Part shown: piece by piece, positions 42,517 through 51,099 of the stretch
Layout: each line of letters begins with the position of its first letter
Position numbering within the stretch: position 1 is the stretch's first letter
Source of the DNA: JACCTI01 sp038237435
GTDB taxonomy: Bacteria; Verrucomicrobiota; Verrucomicrobiia; Chthoniobacterales; UBA10450
Length of the DNA: 64,000 nt
Assembly: GCA_038237435.1 (NCBI GenBank)
Contig: JBBRYT010000010.1
Coordinates: 62,001-126,000, forward strand
Reading direction: 5' to 3'
Position numbers and translations under genes: made by a program
Notes under the pieces: generated by a model
Told to the model about the DNA's origin: nothing
What the model saw: only the letters and a program-made list of their open reading frames with translations
Databases searched by the model: none

Positions 42517-43008
42517 ATGTTGTGCGACGTTTGCAAATGTAATGACGCCACGGTTTTCCTGACCCAGATCCTGGAAGGGAAAATGCAGAAGGTGAATCTC
42601 TGCGACGCCTGCTCGAAAGAAAAAGGCGTGCAGGATCCGACTGGTTTTGCGCTAGCCGATCTCTTGTTAGGCATCGGCGCCGCCGAGGAAATCGAAAAGG
42701 GCGCGCCGACCCAGAAATGCCCGATCTGCGGGTTCACGCAGGTCGATTTCAAAAAAACTGGGCGGCTTGGGTGCAGCGCCTGCTATCTTACTTTTTCGGA
42801 GGGTTTGGGCACCTTGCTCAAAGCCATGCACAAAGGAACCGAACACATCGGCAAACTTCCGCAGCGGGCTCATCGCGAGATCGAGCTGAGCGATCGAATG
42901 CGCTCCTTGAACGACGACCTGCGCAAAGCAGTCGCAGAAGAAAAATACGAAGCGGCCGCGTCTCTGCGCGATCAGATTAGACAACTCGAAACGGAACTCA
43001 CGAGCTAG
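42517..43008 (+). CDS. mcsA: McsA-like zinc-finger, UVR-motif protein
   Basis: 163 aa. Four CxxC pairs (CDVC, CDAC, CPIC, CSAC) form two zinc sites. The C-terminus DLRKAVAEEKYEAAASLRDQIRQLETEL is a UvrB/UvrC motif. In Bacillus, McsA activates the arginine kinase McsB and regulates CtsR and ClpC. The gene is immediately followed by mcsB with zero spacing and then clpC, supporting the call. Confidence 0.92.
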   Translation: MLCDVCKCNDATVFLTQILEGKMQKVNLCDACSKEKGVQDPTGFALADLLLGIGAAEEIEKGAPTQKCPICGFTQVDFKKTGRLGCSACYLTFSEGLGTLLKAMHKGTEHIGKLPQRAHREIELSDRMRSLNDDLRKAVAEEKYEAAASLRDQIRQLETELTS

Positions 43009-44130
43009 ATGAAATTCTCTAACGTCATGGCGAGCGGGGGCGAGTGGTTGCGCGGTGAAGGCCCGCACCACCAGATCGTCGTGAGCAGTCGTGTGCGATT
43101 GGCGCGTAACCTACGTCAACGCGCCTTTCCAGGTTGGGCAAAAAAAGCGGAGCGCACCGCCGTCCTGGAATTGATCAAACCGCGCGTGGAAGAGCTGACG
43201 GAAATGCAGGATTCATTTTCGGAATTGCTCCAGGATTTGTCCGCGCTCGAAAAACAGGTCCTGGTCGAGCGGCATCTCATCAGCCGGGAACACGCTGCAA
43301 AGAGTGCGGGTAGTGCGGTGGTCATGAATCGGCGGCAAACGCTTAGCATCATGATTAACGAAGAGGATCATCTGCGCATGCAGTCGATCCGCTCCGGCCT
43401 GCAATTGAAAAGCGCTTTCAAGTTGGTCGACAAAATCGACAGCTCCTTGGAAACCAAACTCGATTTCGCTTTCGACCCGAAGCTCGGATATCTCACCGCC
43501 TGTCCGACCAATGTCGGGACCGGGATGCGCGCTTCCGCGATGTTGCATCTACCCGGTCTCGTTTTGAGCGAGATGATCAATCAGGTCATCCAAGCCGTAA
43601 ATAAGATCGGTCTCGCTGTACGCGGTCTTTATGGCGAGGGCACGGAAGCAATGGGGAATCTATTTCAAATTTCGAATCAACACACGCTGGGCGACAAAGA
43701 GGAAGAGATCATCGCGCGCTTGAGCAAAGTGATCGAGACGATCATCGAAAAAGAACACGACGCGCGTCAGGTTCTTATTCAAAAAAAACCGAACACGCTT
43801 TGGGATCAGATCGGTCGCGCATACGGCGTGCTTACATATGCGCATGCCATGACTTCCAAGGAAGCGCTCAATCTTTTGTCGATCATCAAACTGGGCGTCG
43901 ATCTCGGCGCTTTCCCGGACGATCAACGCTTGGCGATCGACGAACTGTTCATCGACACGCAGCCAGCGCATTTGCAAAAAAGCTCACAACAGAAGCTGAA
44001 CGCGGAAGAGCGCGACGAATTACGCGCCCAAATCATCCGTGACCGTTTGCGGGTCTTTCCTAAACCTGATATTAGTAAAGTGGCGCGGGAGTCGGGGAAC
44101 GATGCGACTTCGGAGCCAACCAACCAATGA
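43009..44130 (+). CDS. mcsB: Protein arginine kinase
   Basis: 373 aa member of the ATP:guanido phosphotransferase family that phosphorylates protein arginines as a degradation tag for ClpCP. The start of the kinase fold is VVSSRVRLARNLRQRAFPGW. The ATP site includes SIMINEEDHLRMQSIRSGLQL, and LGYLTACPTNVGTGMRASAMLHLPGL is the family signature. The length matches McsB rather than animal creatine kinases. It is contiguous with mcsA and overlaps clpC by 4 nt (ATGA). Confidence 0.94.
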   Translation: MKFSNVMASGGEWLRGEGPHHQIVVSSRVRLARNLRQRAFPGWAKKAERTAVLELIKPRVEELTEMQDSFSELLQDLSALEKQVLVERHLISREHAAKSAGSAVVMNRRQTLSIMINEEDHLRMQSIRSGLQLKSAFKLVDKIDSSLETKLDFAFDPKLGYLTACPTNVGTGMRASAMLHLPGLVLSEMINQVIQAVNKIGLAVRGLYGEGTEAMGNLFQISNQHTLGDKEEEIIARLSKVIETIIEKEHDARQVLIQKKPNTLWDQIGRAYGVLTYAHAMTSKEALNLLSIIKLGVDLGAFPDDQRLAIDELFIDTQPAHLQKSSQQKLNAEERDELRAQIIRDRLRVFPKPDISKVARESGNDATSEPTNQ

Positions 44131-46610
44131 ATAATTTCACACCGCGAGCCCAGCAAGTCCTGGCACTCGCTCGGAAAGAAGCTGACCGCTTCAATCATAA
44201 TTACGTCGGGACCGAGCATCTCTTGCTCGGCCTGATCAAGTTGGGGCAGGGCGTGGCCGTCAACGTTTTGCAGAAAATGGGAATGGATCTCGAGACCGTG
44301 CGGATGGAAGTCGAGAAACAAGTCGGCTCCGGTCCGGAAACGAAAATGGTCGGGAACATTCCCTACACACCGCGCGTGAAAAAAGTTCTCGCGCTCGCGG
44401 GCAAGGAAGCGAAGGCGCTTAATCATTCCTACGTCGGCACCGAACACATTTTGCTCGGTTTGCTTCGAGAAGGAGAAGGCGTCGCCGCGCGCGTGCTCAA
44501 AAGTCTCGAAGTAGATATCGAACGGACCCGCAACGAGATTCTCAAGGAACTCGATCCAAACTTTACTCCACCGGAGTCGGAAGAGAACGGTGGCGACGCG
44601 CCGACGAGCGGAAAGAAAGATGTAAAAACGCCGGCGCTGCGTGCCTTCGGCCGCGACCTAACTGAGCTAGCGAAGAAAAACGAGCTCGATCCGGTTATCG
44701 GACGTCACAACGAAATCGAGCGCGTCATTCAAGTGCTCTGCCGGCGGACGAAAAATAATCCGGTGTTGTTAGGCGAAGCCGGCGTGGGAAAGACGGCGAT
44801 CGCGGAAGGTTTGGCGCAGGAAATTGCCAATGGCAACGTGCCCGAATTGTTGCGCGATAAAAAAGTTATCACGCTCGACCTCGCACTCATGGTCGCGGGA
44901 ACGAAATATCGCGGTCAGTTTGAAGAGCGGATCAAAGCGGTCATGGACGAAATTCGGCGCTCGAAAAACGTCATTCTTTTCATCGACGAATTGCACACCA
45001 TCGTGGGTGCCGGTTCGGCCGAGGGCGCGATGGACGCCTCTAATATTATCAAGCCCGCACTCAGTCGCGGCGAATTGCAGTGCGTTGGTGCCACGACGTT
45101 GAACGAATATCGTAAGTACATCGAGAAAGACGCCGCGCTCGAACGCCGTTTCCAAACCGTGAAGGTTGAAGCGCCGACGGTCGAAGAAGCTATTCTGATT
45201 TTGAAAGGCCTTCGTCCGAAATACGAAGCGCACCACAAAGCGAAATTGACCGACGAGTCACTCGAACTGGCGGTGAAACTTTCCGAGCGTTACATCACCG
45301 GGCGTTTTCTGCCGGACAAAGCCATCGACGTCATGGATGAAGCCGGCGCGCGCGCCCGCATCAATGCTATGACGCGTCCACCGGACGTGAAGGAGATCGA
45401 AAAAGCGATCGAAGAAATTCACGTCGAAAAAGAAGCGTCGATCAAAGCGCAGGATTTCGAGAAGGCCGCTGCGCTGCGCGACAAGGAAAAACAAACCAAG
45501 GACAAACTCGAAGCGATCCTGACCAAATGGCGCGAAGAGCGGGAAGAGAAGGAAGTTCTCGTCACGGCCGACGACATGATGAACATCATCTCGAAGGTCA
45601 CCGGCGTTCCCATGCAGCGCATGGAACAGAAGGAGACGGAAAAACTTCTCCAGATGGAGAACGAGCTGAAAGGCAAAGTGATCGGCCAGGACGAAGCCGT
45701 CATCGCGATTTCGAAAGCATTGCGTCGCAGCCGCGCCGATCTGAAAGATCCGCGCCGTCCGATTGGTTCGTTCATTTTCCTCGGACCAACCGGCGTGGGA
45801 AAAACATTTCTCGCGCAGACCCTGGCCGAATTCATGTTCGGCGATCGCGACGCACTCATCCAAATCGACATGTCGGAGTACATGGAAAAGTTCACCGCCT
45901 CGCGGTTGATCGGCTCGCCTCCGGGTTATGTCGGCTACGAAGAAGGCGGACAACTTTCCGAAGCCGTGCGTCGTCGTCCGTATTCAGTCGTGCTTTTCGA
46001 CGAAATCGAAAAAGCCCATCCGGACGTAATGCACTTGCTCCTGCAAATTCTCGAAGACGGCAAAGTGACCGACTCGTTAGGCCGCAAAATCGATTTCCGA
46101 AACACGATTATCATCATGACGTCGAATGTCGGGGCCGAGATGTTGAAGCGGAACACGACGATGGGATTCGGCGCGATCAAACCGATCGGCGAACACGAGT
46201 ACGACGTGATGCGCGACAAGTTGCTCGAGGAAGCGAAGAAGGCGTTCAAGCCGGAGTTTATCAACCGGCTCGACGACATCATCGTCTTCCATCAGCTTAG
46301 CAAGGCCGACCTCTACCAGATCGTCGACCTCGAAGTTGCGAAGGTTTTGGGACGAATCAAAGCCAAGGAAGTGCACATCGAGTTGGGAAAATCCGCGAAG
46401 GAATTCCTCATCGAGAAAGGCTACGATCCGCAATACGGCGCACGACCAATGCGCCGCGCGGTCGAGCGTTATCTTGAAGACCCGTTCGCGGAAGAGCTGC
46501 TGCGCGGAAACGTGAAAGCGGGCGATGTCGTGCACGTCGAAGCGAAGGACGGCAAGGTGACCTTCAATGTCGCCGAGCCGCAGACCGTTACGCCGGCCAG
46601 CGCCAGCTAA
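44127..46610 (+). CDS. clpC: ATP-dependent Clp protease ATPase subunit ClpC
   Basis: 827 aa AAA+ unfoldase. The N-domain repeats are FNHNYVGTEHLLLGLIK and LNHSYVGTEHILLGLLR. The first Walker A is GEAGVGKTAIAEG near residue 215. A UVR-motif middle region follows (KEASIKAQDFEKAAALRDKEKQ), and the second Walker A is GPTGVGKTF near residue 552. Clp/Hsp100 C-terminal blocks follow. It feeds arginine-phosphorylated or adaptor-bound proteins to ClpP, which is not in the window. Last gene of mcsA-mcsB-clpC, followed by a palindromic element. Confidence 0.96.
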   Translation: MNNFTPRAQQVLALARKEADRFNHNYVGTEHLLLGLIKLGQGVAVNVLQKMGMDLETVRMEVEKQVGSGPETKMVGNIPYTPRVKKVLALAGKEAKALNHSYVGTEHILLGLLREGEGVAARVLKSLEVDIERTRNEILKELDPNFTPPESEENGGDAPTSGKKDVKTPALRAFGRDLTELAKKNELDPVIGRHNEIERVIQVLCRRTKNNPVLLGEAGVGKTAIAEGLAQEIANGNVPELLRDKKVITLDLALMVAGTKYRGQFEERIKAVMDEIRRSKNVILFIDELHTIVGAGSAEGAMDASNIIKPALSRGELQCVGATTLNEYRKYIEKDAALERRFQTVKVEAPTVEEAILILKGLRPKYEAHHKAKLTDESLELAVKLSERYITGRFLPDKAIDVMDEAGARARINAMTRPPDVKEIEKAIEEIHVEKEASIKAQDFEKAAALRDKEKQTKDKLEAILTKWREEREEKEVLVTADDMMNIISKVTGVPMQRMEQKETEKLLQMENELKGKVIGQDEAVIAISKALRRSRADLKDPRRPIGSFIFLGPTGVGKTFLAQTLAEFMFGDRDALIQIDMSEYMEKFTASRLIGSPPGYVGYEEGGQLSEAVRRRPYSVVLFDEIEKAHPDVMHLLLQILEDGKVTDSLGRKIDFRNTIIIMTSNVGAEMLKRNTTMGFGAIKPIGEHEYDVMRDKLLEEAKKAFKPEFINRLDDIIVFHQLSKADLYQIVDLEVAKVLGRIKAKEVHIELGKSAKEFLIEKGYDPQYGARPMRRAVERYLEDPFAEELLRGNVKAGDVVHVEAKDGKVTFNVAEPQTVTPASAS

Positions 46611-46631
46611 TAAAGTTCGCTTTCCACCCAA

Positions 46632-46761
46632 GTTGTCATCCTGAGCCGCGAGACGGCGAAGGATCTCGCGTTTGGCCTCCCCGGGAACGCGCGTGATATG
46701 CGTGCGTCTGATAACATTGACGAGATCCTTCGGCGCGCTTCGCCAGCCTCAGGATGACAAC
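46632..46761. repeat. Palindromic GTCATCCTGAG element, long copy
   Basis: 130-bp MITE-like element filling the gap between clpC and the convergent recombinase gene. Perfect inverted ends GTTGTCATCCTGAG (46632-46645) and CTCAGGATGACAAC (46748-46761). Inner inverted arms are GGCGAAGGATCTCG and CGAGATCCTTCGGCG. It is homologous to 35591-35721. The right end fuses directly with a dispersed-motif copy (ACTCGTTAGGC, 46760-46770) that carries the stop of the recombinase. Confidence 0.8.
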
Positions 46762-46764
46762 TCG

Positions 46765-47688
46765 TTAGGCTCGCGGATGCGCCTCGTTATAGGCGCGCTT
46801 CAATCTTTCCACGGTGACGTGCGTATAGATCTGCGTCGTCGAAAGACTGGCGTGGCCTAACAAGGCCTGCACGCTGCGCAAATCCGCGCCGCTATCGAGC
46901 ATGTGCGTCGCAAAGCTGTGTCGCAGTTTGTGCGGGCTAATCGACACCGGAATTGACGTGTGACGCACATACCGTTTCAGGATGAGCCAAATGGACCGCA
47001 CGGAGATTCTGCGTCGCTGCTTATTGATGAAGAGTGGACCACTTTGGACATTCGCGGCAAAGCGGTAGCGGGAAATTGATTCAAGCGCCGGCGCGCCTAC
47101 CGGGCAAACTCTCTCTTTGCGTCCTTTGCCAAGAACGCGCACCGACTCTGTGTAAACATCCACATCAGCCACGTTGAGCGAGGCGAGTTCCGCCAGGCGC
47201 AAGCCGCTGCTGTAAAACAATTCCATGACGGCGGCGTCCCGCTGCGGCATCCACCTTGCCGCGGTTTTGTCTTTCGGCACCCGCAACGGCGCGCTTAGCA
47301 ACTCGTCGATCTGCGTTCGCGTTAGGACGATCGGCAACCGCTTTTCCGCCTTTGGCAATTCCAATTCCCGCACCGGATCATTCGTTAGGCGTTTTCGTTC
47401 GCGCAAGAATTTGTAGAACGTGCGAAAGGCCGAGAATTGCAGGCGAATATAAGAGCGCGCCTGTTTCTTCTTCATCCCCTCGAAGAGAAAATCGCGAAAA
47501 TCATCCGCACGGTATTTCTTCCACGCGCCTTCCGGATGCACCGCGCGAAAACCGGCCAGTGCCTGGCGATAAACGGTGATCGTGCGCGGAGAAGCGTTGC
47601 GCTCGACGTCGAGGAAGCGAAGGAATTCCTCCGCGAGCAGATCGCGTTTTGGAGGCGCGGGCGCTTCGACGCTACTCGGGTTTCTCAA
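46765..47688 (-). CDS. Tyrosine recombinase XerC/XerD type
   Basis: 307 aa. The N-terminal SAM-like DNA-binding domain is followed by a catalytic domain with Arg164 (SGLRLAEL), His253 and Arg256 (SPHKLRHSFATHMLDSGADL), His279 (LLGHASLSTTQIYTH) and nucleophile Tyr288. All catalytic residues are intact and the length equals housekeeping XerC/D, which resolve chromosome dimers. Whether it is XerC or XerD cannot be decided. The TAA stop is part of a motif copy. Its start overlaps the lipoprotein gene upstream by 17 nt. Confidence 0.93.
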   Translation of the reverse strand: MRNPSSVEAPAPPKRDLLAEEFLRFLDVERNASPRTITVYRQALAGFRAVHPEGAWKKYRADDFRDFLFEGMKKKQARSYIRLQFSAFRTFYKFLRERKRLTNDPVRELELPKAEKRLPIVLTRTQIDELLSAPLRVPKDKTAARWMPQRDAAVMELFYSSGLRLAELASLNVADVDVYTESVRVLGKGRKERVCPVGAPALESISRYRFAANVQSGPLFINKQRRRISVRSIWLILKRYVRHTSIPVSISPHKLRHSFATHMLDSGADLRSVQALLGHASLSTTQIYTHVTVERLKRAYNEAHPRA

Positions 47689-48172
47689 TCGTTAGGCCAC
47701 CGGTGGCAGCTTGCGCGCGGCCGTTGTACTGGCTGCGAAAAATCGGCGACGGATTGGTCGAGATCAGCTCGTAGTTTTTTAAAATGAATTCCGGATAAAA
47801 TCCGTTGCTCGCCGGTTCGTAAACCGTTTCACCGCTGAACTCACCGTAGAGTTTGTATTCGTAACCGTTGTCGATACCGAAACTGTTTTGCGCGCGATCC
47901 GGCGCGAGTTTCAGTTTTTCGTTCAACATGACCAGCTTCGACGTGCTCCACGGTTGACCGGGCCGGCGCACGTATCCCCAGATTTTGTAAACCGGCTTGA
48001 AATAGCGTCGGCCGATCCAGTAATCGCCCGGTGGTTCCGCGGCGATACGCGCAGCGGTATCAATTTTTGATTGCTGAATTCCCTGCGAACCGCCGCCGCT
48101 GACGCAGCCGGAAAGCGTTAACGCGATTGCGAACAATTGCAGCGAAAGAAAAATGCGAAGCGTGCGATTCAT
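47672..48172 (-). CDS. Putative lipoprotein
   Basis: 166 aa, family not recognised. A type II signal peptide ends in the lipobox LSGC (RIFLSLQLFAIALTLSGCVSGG). The mature part contains IGRRYFKPVYKIWGYVRRPGQPWSTSKLVMLNEKLKLAPDR and GYEYKLYGEFSGETVYEPASNGFYPEFILKNYELI. A short beta-rich periplasmic or outer-membrane-attached protein is likely. It overlaps the downstream recombinase by 17 nt, so the two are probably on one mRNA. A motif copy at 47689 encodes Leu-Thr near the C-terminus. Confidence 0.75.
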   Translation of the reverse strand: MNRTLRIFLSLQLFAIALTLSGCVSGGGSQGIQQSKIDTAARIAAEPPGDYWIGRRYFKPVYKIWGYVRRPGQPWSTSKLVMLNEKLKLAPDRAQNSFGIDNGYEYKLYGEFSGETVYEPASNGFYPEFILKNYELISTNPSPIFRSQYNGRAQAATGGLTIEKPE

Positions 48173-48278
48173 TTAGTCGGGACCCACGCATCTTCTATCG
48201 CAGAGCGGCGTGCGGCGCAAACTAAGCCGCGTGAAACTCCTTTGCGTCCGCGCGCTGTTCTTCTAAGTTTGCCGCCTC

Positions 48279-48542
48279 ATGCTTGAGCTCGAAGTCTACG
48301 CCGCCGGCGTTCGCGATCTAAACAAGATTCTCGAACTGGATCACGAGCTCGGCACCGTGGCCGGCCTTCGTTACAAGGTCGATAGCAATCACGACCTGGT
48401 TTATCTCGAGATGGAAGAACCGATCGTTACTTTTCGCGAGATCCGCGCCACCTTTCGGAAACTCGGACTCGATCCGCGATTCATTGGCGCGATTCCCAGC
48501 GAGTTGCGACCCAAAATCAAAACACAGCAGCTCACTTCGTAG
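48279..48542 (+). CDS. Small conserved hypothetical protein upstream of the Mla operon
   Basis: 87 aa, not recognised. Two alternating beta-alpha units (LELEVYAAGVRDLNKILELDHEL, then GLRYKVDSNHDLVYLEMEEPIVTFREIRATFRKLGLDPRFIG) suggest a ferredoxin-like or ACT/HMA-like fold without metal-binding cysteines. It ends 6 nt before the MlaE gene, so it is very likely part of the operon. The start follows a divergent intergenic region of about 106 bp that must hold the promoter. Confidence 0.7.
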   Translation: MLELEVYAAGVRDLNKILELDHELGTVAGLRYKVDSNHDLVYLEMEEPIVTFREIRATFRKLGLDPRFIGAIPSELRPKIKTQQLTS

Positions 48543-48548
48543 GCTGGT

Positions 48549-49334
48549 ATGATTACCGCGGTCGGCGCGCGCGTCATCAAGTTCTTCACCTACATGGGTG
48601 AAGTAGTCGTGCTCGCGGGCGAGACTTTCGCTTCCATCGCCACGCAAAAAATTCGCTGGCGAATTTTCATGAACCAGATCGTTGAGATCGGGTTGCGCTC
48701 GCAATCGGTCGTCGTCATCACCGGCGCATTCACCGGCGCGGTCTTCGCGGCGCAGACCTATTTTCAATTTAACAAGCTGGGCATGGGTTCCGCGGTCGGT
48801 GCGGTGGTATCGGTCGCGATCATGCGCGAGCTCGGGCCTGTGCTCACCGCGCTCATGGTGACGGGACGCGTCGGCGCATCGATGTCGGCCGAAATTGGAA
48901 CAATGAAAGTTACAGAACAGATCGACGCTTTGCGCGCGCTCGCCGTGCATCCGATCGATTATCTGGTCGTGCCGCGCGCTCTGGCCATGATGATTTCCAT
49001 GCCGTTGTTGGTTGCGGAATGTGTCGGCATCGGGATTCTCGCCGGCTATTTGGTGGCGATCGGGTTATTGGAGGTCAACGGCACTTATTACATGGCGAAC
49101 ATGGTTCGCTGGACACAAATGCGCGATATCGTCATGAGCCTTACGAAAGCTTTTAGTTTCGCGCTCTTGATTGTTTTCATCAGCTGTCACAAAGGCCTAA
49201 CGAGTCGTGAAGGCGCAGTTGGCGTGGGCCGCGCCACCACGGAGGCCGTGGTCAACGCGTCTCTCGCGGTGCTCATTTTCAATTTCTTCCTCACCATGCT
49301 CCTCAACATCATTTTCCCGGCCGGCTATCAGTAG
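48549..49334 (+). CDS. mlaE: MlaE-family lipid ABC transporter permease
   Basis: 261 aa integral membrane protein. Typical MlaE/YrbE blocks are FTGAVFAAQTYFQFNKLGMGSAVGAVVSVAIMRELGPVLTALMVTGRVGASMSAEIGTMKVTEQIDALRALAVHPIDYLVVPR, and the C-terminus has GREGAVGVGRATTEAVVNASLAVL. With MlaF and MlaD downstream it forms the inner-membrane complex that moves phospholipids between membranes, which again implies a diderm envelope. A motif copy at 49195 encodes Gly-Leu-Thr-Ser. Confidence 0.93.
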   Translation: MITAVGARVIKFFTYMGEVVVLAGETFASIATQKIRWRIFMNQIVEIGLRSQSVVVITGAFTGAVFAAQTYFQFNKLGMGSAVGAVVSVAIMRELGPVLTALMVTGRVGASMSAEIGTMKVTEQIDALRALAVHPIDYLVVPRALAMMISMPLLVAECVGIGILAGYLVAIGLLEVNGTYYMANMVRWTQMRDIVMSLTKAFSFALLIVFISCHKGLTSREGAVGVGRATTEAVVNASLAVLIFNFFLTMLLNIIFPAGYQ

Positions 49335-49429
49335 CGGTGGAAAAATGGTGATGGAGAGATGAAAGTGCGCATGTGATTGACGCGCCGGAAGCTTCTCACT
49401 CTACGACAAGACGCACGTCAGTCGCATCG

Positions 49430-50179
49430 ATGATCGCGGTGCGTGGCTTAACGAAAAGTATCGGGCCGCAGGAAATCTTGCGCGGTGTCGATCTCGACGT
49501 GGCGAAGGGCGAAACGCTCGTCATCATTGGTCGCAGCGGCGGCGGCAAAAGCGTGCTGCTCAAACACCTCGTTGGCTTGATGCTGCCGGACGCCGGCGAA
49601 ATTTGGATCGAAGGCGAAAACATTACCGGTCTGAGCGAACGCAAGCTCGCAGCCATTCGGCGTAAAGTCGGCATCTTGTTTCAAGGAGGCGCACTTTTCG
49701 ATTCGATGACGGTCGAGGAGAACATCGCGTTTCCCTTGAAGGAAGCCGGCGAGCGCGATCCGAAAATCATTCGCGAAAAAGTGCGCGAGATGCTCGAAGT
49801 GATCGAACTCGAAGGGCAGGAAGACAAGATGCCAGTGAACCTGAGCGGCGGAATGAAGAAGCGTGTCGGCCTGGCGCGTTCGATCATTCGTCGGCCGTCC
49901 TGCGTTTTATACGACGAGCCGACCGCTGGACTTGATCCGGTTGTTTCCGACAGCATCAATCAACTCATCCGCCGATTGCAGGAACGTTATCACGTGACCA
50001 GCATTGTGGTGACGCACGACATGAAGAGCGCGTTTCACATTGGCGATCACATCGCTTATCTGCACGAGGGGCGAATTTATTTTTATGGAACGACGGCAGA
50101 TATCGAACGCTCGAACGATCCGCTCCTTCAGGATTTCCTGCTCGGACGGGCCGAGCCGGCTTTTGTTACTACTCGTTAG
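49430..50179 (+). CDS. mlaF: MlaF-type lipid ABC transporter ATPase
   Basis: 249 aa from ATG 49430; a GTG at 49373 would add 19 residues with no family similarity. Walker A IGRSGGGKSVLLKHLVGL, Q-loop FQGGALFDSMTVEENIAFPL, signature LSGGMKKRVGLARSII and Walker B VLYDEPTAGLDPVVSDSI are the blocks of the Ttg2A/MlaF family. The stop is formed by ACT-ACT-CGT-TAG in a dispersed-motif copy, 6 nt before mlaD. Confidence 0.93.
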   Translation: MIAVRGLTKSIGPQEILRGVDLDVAKGETLVIIGRSGGGKSVLLKHLVGLMLPDAGEIWIEGENITGLSERKLAAIRRKVGILFQGGALFDSMTVEENIAFPLKEAGERDPKIIREKVREMLEVIELEGQEDKMPVNLSGGMKKRVGLARSIIRRPSCVLYDEPTAGLDPVVSDSINQLIRRLQERYHVTSIVVTHDMKSAFHIGDHIAYLHEGRIYFYGTTADIERSNDPLLQDFLLGRAEPAFVTTR

Positions 50180-50185
50180 GCAAGA

Positions 50186-51097
50186 ATGATGAACGAACGC
50201 GAGCGAGGTTTGGAATTCAAAGTTGGTTTCTTCGTCTTCGTTGGGCTGGCGGCGCTCGGCGCGCTCGTCGTCCAATTCGGCCGGATCGGCGAAGGCTTCA
50301 AAAAGAACTACAGCCTGACGGTGAATTTTCCCGATGCCAGCGGTTTGCTCAAAGGCTCGGACGTTTTGATGGCCGGCGCGAAAGTCGGCCGTGTTTCAGG
50401 TGGTCCCCGCTTGAATCCCGGCGGCGACGGCGTGCTCGTGCCCTTACGTATTTACGATTTCGTAAAGATTCCAGTGGGCAGTAAATTTCTGGTCGGCAGT
50501 TCCGGTTTGTTAGGCGATCGCTATGTGACGATCTGGATGCCGCCGGCCGGGGAACGAAAGGAGTCTCTGCATCACGACGCGACCATCGCGGGGACGCGCG
50601 AGACGGGCCTCGATGATCTCACGCGTGAGGGGGGCGACCTGGTGAAGGATTTGCGCGGAACCGTGGCGAACATCAACAACACCGTGACGCGCCTCAATGA
50701 GCAGACGCTTTCACAGACCAACATGGATAATTTGAAAGCCAGCCTGGAACACTTGAAGGAAACGACCACTTCGCTTTCTGAATCGTCGCAAAACATTAAC
50801 GGTGTGATCGAAAAAGCCGGTCACACCATGGATTCGGCCCGAAAATCGGCGGAGGATTTGCAGCTGGTCATGGCCGATGCGCGCAAGACGGTGCAAACGG
50901 CCGGCGACGTTTTCCGCGAAGCAAAAACTGGCAAAGGTTTACTCGGGATGTTGTTAAACAACGAAGCGGTTGCGAACGATCTGCAGGCCTTGATCAGTAA
51001 TTTGCGCGCGCACGGAGTTTTGTTTTATCGCGATAGCGCGCGCAAAGCCGAAGTGCGCGCGGCCGTGGAAGCAACGCCGCGCCGACGAGGACGCTAA
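50186..51097 (+). CDS. mlaD: MlaD-type MCE-domain protein
   Basis: 303 aa. One N-terminal transmembrane anchor (FKVGFFVFVGLAALGALVVQF) is followed by the MCE domain with YSLTVNFPDASGLLKGSDVLMAGAKVGRVSG and VGSSGLLGDRYVTIWMP. A long helical tail (about 155-270, rich in Asn/Thr/Ser heptads such as LEHLKETTTSLSESSQNINGVIEK) may form a coiled coil. It ends in a basic segment. It binds phospholipid at the periplasmic face of the Mla complex. No MlaB or MlaC is seen nearby. Confidence 0.92.
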   Translation: MMNERERGLEFKVGFFVFVGLAALGALVVQFGRIGEGFKKNYSLTVNFPDASGLLKGSDVLMAGAKVGRVSGGPRLNPGGDGVLVPLRIYDFVKIPVGSKFLVGSSGLLGDRYVTIWMPPAGERKESLHHDATIAGTRETGLDDLTREGGDLVKDLRGTVANINNTVTRLNEQTLSQTNMDNLKASLEHLKETTTSLSESSQNINGVIEKAGHTMDSARKSAEDLQLVMADARKTVQTAGDVFREAKTGKGLLGMLLNNEAVANDLQALISNLRAHGVLFYRDSARKAEVRAAVEATPRRRGR

Positions 51098-51099
51098 TT

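Noticed and set aside
46765..47688. Tyrosine recombinase as the integrase of a genomic island
   Set aside because: Length and motifs equal housekeeping XerC/D, no attachment site or phage genes are near, and the adjacent palindrome belongs to a dispersed family found away from it.
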